In this document: positions 60,664-64,000 of the stretch, piece by piece
Layout: each line of letters begins with the position of its first letter
How positions within the stretch are numbered: the stretch's first letter is position 1
DNA from: CADEDH01 sp041394285
GTDB lineage: Bacteria > Actinomycetota > Acidimicrobiia > Acidimicrobiales > SZUA-35
DNA length: 64,000 nucleotides
Assembly: GCA_041394285.1 (NCBI GenBank)
Contig: JAWKIL010000022.1
Span: 1-64,000, forward strand
Direction: 5' to 3'
Notes under the pieces: generated by a model
Told to the model about the DNA's origin: nothing
The model's input: only the letters and a program-made list of their open reading frames with translations
Database searches by the model: none
Program-made: the position numbers and the translations under genes

Positions 60664-62292
60664 GTGATCCCGTCGTCCGGCCAGACGACGCTCCGGCGGC
60701 GAGCGGCCGACCTGTCGCTCGCCGCCGGACCGGCTCTGTTCCTGGCCGTGTTGGTGGTGTGGCCGCTGGTGGCGGTGCTGGTGCGGTCGCTGGAAGGGGT
60801 GGGGCCGGGACGGGTGGCCGAGGTGCTGGGCCGGGGGTCGGTGCGCTCGGTCGTGGCGTTCACGGTGGGCCAGGCCGTGCTGTCGACCGTGCTGACGCTG
60901 GCGCTCGGCCTGCCGGTGGCCCGGGTGGTCGCCCGCTACCGGTTTCCCGGGGTTCGGGTGCTGCGGGCCTTGGTGGTGGTGCCGTTCGTGCTGCCGACGG
61001 TGGTGGTGGCGGCCGCCTTCGCCGCCCTGTTCGAGCGCTATGCGCCGGGGTGGCGTGACACGCTGGTGCCGGTGCTGGCGGCCCACGTGTTCTTCAACCT
61101 GGCCGTGGTGGTGCGGGTGGTGGGCGGGTACTGGGCCGGGGCCGACCGGCGGCTCGACGAGGCGGCCCAGGTGCTGGGGGCCGGCCCGTGGCAGGTGTTC
61201 CGGTCGGTCACCGTGCCCCGGCTGGGCCCGGTCCTGGCCGGGGCGGCGTTGCTGGTGTTCCTGTTCACGTTCACCAGCTTCGGGATCATCCGCATCCTGG
61301 GCGGCCCCGGCCGGGCCACGATCGAGACCGAGATCTTCCGCTACGCCGTGAACCGCACCGAGTTCGACGTGGCCGCCGTGCTGGCGGCCCTGCAGCTCGT
61401 GGTGGTGCTGGTGCTGGCCACCGTGTCGGCCGCCTTCCAGCGGCGCATCTCGCGGGCCGAGCGGGGCCGGCGGCGCCCGGCGGCCCGGCCCGTGGGGGAG
61501 GGAGGGTGGCCGGCCCGCCTGTGGCTGGGCGGTGCGCTGGCCATCGTGGCCGTGGTGATCATGGTGCCGGTGGGCGTGCTGATCCAGGGGTCGCTGCGGG
61601 TGGGCGACGGGTACGGCGTCGACAACTACCGCCGGCTGTTCACCACCGGTGACCTGTTGCCGGTGAGCGCCGCCCGGGCCCTGTCCACCTCGCTCCAGTA
61701 CGCGCTGGTGGCGGCGGTGGTGGCCTCGGTGGTGGGGGTGGTGGCGGCACTTGCCGTCACCAGCGGCTCGGTGCTGGCCCGGCCGCTGGAGGTGTTGACG
61801 CTGGTGCCGTTGGGGGTGTCGGCGGTGACGTTGGGATTCGGGTACCTGGTGGCGTTCACCGTGTTCGACCTGCGGCGCTCGGTGTGGCTGGTGCCGGTGT
61901 CGCATGCCGTGATCGGGTTGCCGTTCGTGCTGGCGGCGGTGGTGCCGGCCCTGCGCTCGGTGGATCCGCGGTTGCGGGAGGCGGCGGCCACGCTGGGGGC
62001 GGGCGGTGTGGCGGTGCGCCGGCTGGTCGACTGGCCGCTGGTGCGGGGGGCGGTGGTGACCGGGGCCGGGTTCTCGGCTGCGGTGAGCCTGGGGGAGTTC
62101 GGGGCCACGTCGTTCCTGAGCCGGGGCGGCGATTCGTTCACCGCGCCGTTGGCCGTGGCCCGGCTGGTGTCGCAGCCGGGGGCGGCGCTGCGGGGCCAGG
62201 CGCTGGCTTTGAGCGTGGTGATCGGGGCGGTGGTGGCGGTGGTTGCCGCCCTGATCGAATGGCGCCGATCCGATCGGGTGACGCTGCTGTGA
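60664..62292 (+). CDS. thiP: Thiamine ABC transporter permease
   Basis: This 542-aa protein has twelve helices and two fused permease modules with EAA-like loops (AAQVLGAGPWQVFRSVTVPR near residue 180 and AAATLGAGGVAVRRLVDWPL near 448). GTG start, 2 bp after thiB. Its stop overlaps the thiQ GTG. It forms the membrane channel with ThiQ on the cytosolic side. Confidence 0.94.
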   Translation: MIPSSGQTTLRRRAADLSLAAGPALFLAVLVVWPLVAVLVRSLEGVGPGRVAEVLGRGSVRSVVAFTVGQAVLSTVLTLALGLPVARVVARYRFPGVRVLRALVVVPFVLPTVVVAAAFAALFERYAPGWRDTLVPVLAAHVFFNLAVVVRVVGGYWAGADRRLDEAAQVLGAGPWQVFRSVTVPRLGPVLAGAALLVFLFTFTSFGIIRILGGPGRATIETEIFRYAVNRTEFDVAAVLAALQLVVVLVLATVSAAFQRRISRAERGRRRPAARPVGEGGWPARLWLGGALAIVAVVIMVPVGVLIQGSLRVGDGYGVDNYRRLFTTGDLLPVSAARALSTSLQYALVAAVVASVVGVVAALAVTSGSVLARPLEVLTLVPLGVSAVTLGFGYLVAFTVFDLRRSVWLVPVSHAVIGLPFVLAAVVPALRSVDPRLREAAATLGAGGVAVRRLVDWPLVRGAVVTGAGFSAAVSLGEFGATSFLSRGGDSFTAPLAVARLVSQPGAALRGQALALSVVIGAVVAVVAALIEWRRSDRVTLL

Positions 62293-63455
62293 GCCGTGAT
62301 CGGCGTCCGTCGCCGGCGGCAGCGGACGCCGGTGCCGGGTTGACCGGCGCAGCGGCCGCCGGTGGCGCCGGGGCGGCGGGCGCAGGGGCGGCGGCGCTGT
62401 CGATCCGGGGGGCGACGGTGGCGTTCGGGGCGGTGCGGGCCATCGACGGTGTGTCGCTGGAGGTGGCGCCGGGGGAGACGGTGGCCGTGGTGGGGCCGAG
62501 CGGGAGCGGCAAGAGCACGCTGCTGCGGGCCATCGCCGGGCTGGAGCCACTGGTGGCGGGGGAGATCCGGGCCGGGGGGCGGTCGCTGGCGGGGGTGCCG
62601 GTGCCGCAGCGGGATCTGGGGCTGATGTTCCAGGACCACGCGCTGTTCCCCCATCTCGACGTGGCCGGCAACGTGGCCTTCGGGTTGCGCATGAAGCGGT
62701 GGCCGGCCGAAAGGCAGCGGGCCCGGGTGGGTGAGCTGCTCGAGCTGGTGGGGCTGGCCGGGATGGAGCGGCGGGCCGTGCACGAGCTGTCGGGCGGGGA
62801 GGCCCAGCGGGTGGCGCTGGCCCGGGCTCTGGCTCCGGAGCCGGCGCTGCTGATGCTCGACGAGCCGTTCGGGTCGCTCGACCGGGTGCTGCGGGAGCAG
62901 TTGACGGCCGAGGTGCGGCGCCTGCTGCGGGAGCTGGGGCAGACGGCGCTGCATGTCACGCACGACCAGGGAGAGGCGTTCGCCCTGGCCGATCGGGTGG
63001 CGGTGCTGGCCGGGGGGCGGCTGGTGCAGGTGGGCGAGCCGGCCGAGTTGTGGCGCCACCCGGCGACGAGGTTCGTGGCCGAGTTCCTGGGCCATCCCAA
63101 CCTGTGGCCGGCGTCGGTGGGTGACGGTGGACGGGTGTTGGTGGCAGGGGTGGATCTGGGGGTGGCCGCCGGGGTTCGCGGGGCGGACCTGGTGGCGGCG
63201 ACGGGGTGGTGCCCGGTGACCGTGGTGGTGCCGGTCACGGCCTTGGCACGGGTCGGTGTGGTCGGGCCGGGGCCGACGTTGGACGTCGAGGTCCATTCGA
63301 TCGGTTTCAACCAGGGCCGGTACCGGGTCACGGGCCGCGTCGTGGGTGGAGGGGAGCCGGTCGACGTGGCATGGGAGGCCGACGAGCCGCCGGCGGTGGG
63401 GGAGCGGGTCACGCTTTCCATCCGGGCGGATCAGGTCTGGACTGTGACCGGCTGA
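62289..63455 (+). CDS. thiQ: Thiamine ABC transporter ATP-binding protein
   Basis: This 388-aa ATPase has Walker A GPSGSGKSTLLRAIAG (near residue 75), Q-loop LGLMFQDHALFPHL, signature ELSGGEAQRVALARAL, Walker B LLMLDEPFGSLD and switch His in HVTHDQGEAFALAD. A roughly 130-residue C-terminal regulatory region makes it longer than E. coli ThiQ (about 232). The N-terminal 40 residues are Ala/Gly-rich and unlike the family. GTG overlaps the thiP stop. Confidence 0.93.
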   Translation: MSRDRRPSPAAADAGAGLTGAAAAGGAGAAGAGAAALSIRGATVAFGAVRAIDGVSLEVAPGETVAVVGPSGSGKSTLLRAIAGLEPLVAGEIRAGGRSLAGVPVPQRDLGLMFQDHALFPHLDVAGNVAFGLRMKRWPAERQRARVGELLELVGLAGMERRAVHELSGGEAQRVALARALAPEPALLMLDEPFGSLDRVLREQLTAEVRRLLRELGQTALHVTHDQGEAFALADRVAVLAGGRLVQVGEPAELWRHPATRFVAEFLGHPNLWPASVGDGGRVLVAGVDLGVAAGVRGADLVAATGWCPVTVVVPVTALARVGVVGPGPTLDVEVHSIGFNQGRYRVTGRVVGGGEPVDVAWEADEPPAVGERVTLSIRADQVWTVTG

Positions 63456-63618
63456 GCGGGGCGGACGGTGTCCGACCGGTTCGCTCGACACGGGGGCTGA
63501 TCGACCGGAAGTCGACCACGAATGAACTTGGCTGACTTTTGGGGTACAGGAGACCAGAAGCCCGCCAGGTTCGACCTCGGCCGGTTCGATTTCTGTGGAC
63601 CGGCTTGGCGTTGGCAAG

Positions 63619-63632
63619 TTACCGACGGGTAG
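63619..63632. promoter_or_regulatory. Possible TetR-family operator before acyl-CoA dehydrogenase
   Basis: TTACC-GACG-GGTAG is an imperfect palindrome of the form seen for actinobacterial fatty-acid TetR regulators (TTACCnnnnGGTAA-like). It sits about 100 bp before the ATG. The 274-bp gap 63,456-63,729 holds no gene; tagcat-like or taggat hexamers near 63,630 could form a -10. Confidence 0.4.
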
Positions 63633-63729
63633 GATGTAAGCAACTGCAAGCGCAAGCAAGCAACGAATCGCCCGCCCAATCCCGCCCAGGCTGTACAGCC
63701 GGGCGCCCGCCACGCCGATCGGAGTCACG

Positions 63730-64000
63730 ATGGCCGAGTTCTCGCTCCAACTCAGTGAAGACCAGCTCCAGCTGCAGAAGTGGGTGCACGACTTCGCCGA
63801 AGAGGTGATCCGCCCGGCGGGGGCCGAATGGGACCGGCGGGAGGAGACGCCGTGGCCGATCCTGGAGGAGGCGGCCAAGATCGGGTTGTACGGCTGGGAG
63901 TTCCTGGCCGAGATCATGATGAACGACAAGACCGGGCTGTCGTCGCCGGTGGCGATGGAAGAGCTGTTCTGGGGTGACGCCGGGATCGGCATGGCCATCA
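63730..64000 (+). CDS. Acyl-CoA dehydrogenase, N-terminal part (runs off the window)
   Basis: The visible 90 residues (LSEDQLQLQKWVHDFAEEVI, RPAGAEWDRREETPWPILEE, AAKIGLYGWEF, then PVAMEELFWGDAGIGMAI) match the N-terminal helical domain of acyl-CoA dehydrogenases. GGAG lies seven bases before the ATG. The FAD-binding and catalytic-Glu regions are beyond the window, so chain-length specificity is open. Confidence 0.88.
   Translation, partial: MAEFSLQLSEDQLQLQKWVHDFAEEVIRPAGAEWDRREETPWPILEEAAKIGLYGWEFLAEIMMNDKTGLSSPVAMEELFWGDAGIGMAI

Overview
The window is high-GC bacterial DNA. GTG starts are common, stop and start codons often overlap (ATGA/GTGA), and there are actinobacterial marker families: a DUF222/13E12-type HNH protein, a Septum_form lipoprotein and an LmbE/Mca-type mycothiol-family deacetylase. 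An actinomycete is very likely. The fused PurS-PurL and PurD-PurM proteins and the archaeal-type ValRS would fit a deep lineage such as Acidimicrobiia, but that placement is inference. No rRNA, tRNA, CRISPR array, IS element or origin was found.

Positions 1-17,330 hold a contractile injection system (CIS), a phage-tail-like machine. A minus-strand operon runs from about 14.1 kb off the left edge: PAAR-like DUF4280 tip protein, sheath, inner tube, tail-assembly protein, a 56-aa DUF6760-like protein, second tube protein, a giant 1420-aa repeat-rich DUF4157 protein, LysM baseplate protein, VgrG-like hub/spike, gp25-like wedge, gpJ-like baseplate protein, tail protein I, and a zinc-ribbon protein with a C-terminal membrane anchor. 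Divergent from it is an Afp15-like AAA+ ATPase, followed by a convergent DUF4157 protein whose C-terminal domain looks like a cysteine hydrolase effector. No tape measure, tail terminator or fibre is visible; these may lie beyond the left edge.

Positions 17.4-22 kb hold a lipoprotein, an ammonium transporter with a 5'-UTR hairpin, a MauE-like membrane protein whose start is duplicated, a deoxynucleotidase-like HAD protein and a sterol-desaturase-family protein.

Positions 22.0-33.3 kb hold a purine operon: purSL, purQ, purC, class II purE, purF, purDM, purN and guaB. This covers most of the route from PRPP through SAICAR plus the GMP branch point. It resembles animal enzymes in three ways: PurC next to a class II PurE, a GARS-AIRS fusion followed by PurN, and an N-terminal PurS-like pair on PurL.

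Positions 33.4-58.7 kb are mixed housekeeping: a deacetylase with a compensated frameshift, two MFS transporters, a single-chain biotin-dependent acyl-CoA carboxylase, a ferric-iron-type ABC transporter, CoA-transferase, NDH-2, a dehydrogenase, an HNH protein, a thioesterase, an MBL hydrolase, an SDR, serB, valS and cysS. Positions 58.8-63.5 kb hold a YbaK-type tRNA editing deacylase and a TPP-riboswitch-controlled thiamine transporter (thiBPQ). An acyl-CoA dehydrogenase runs off the right edge.

One palindromic 66-bp element occurs twice, once inside the giant CIS gene and once between cysS and ybaK.
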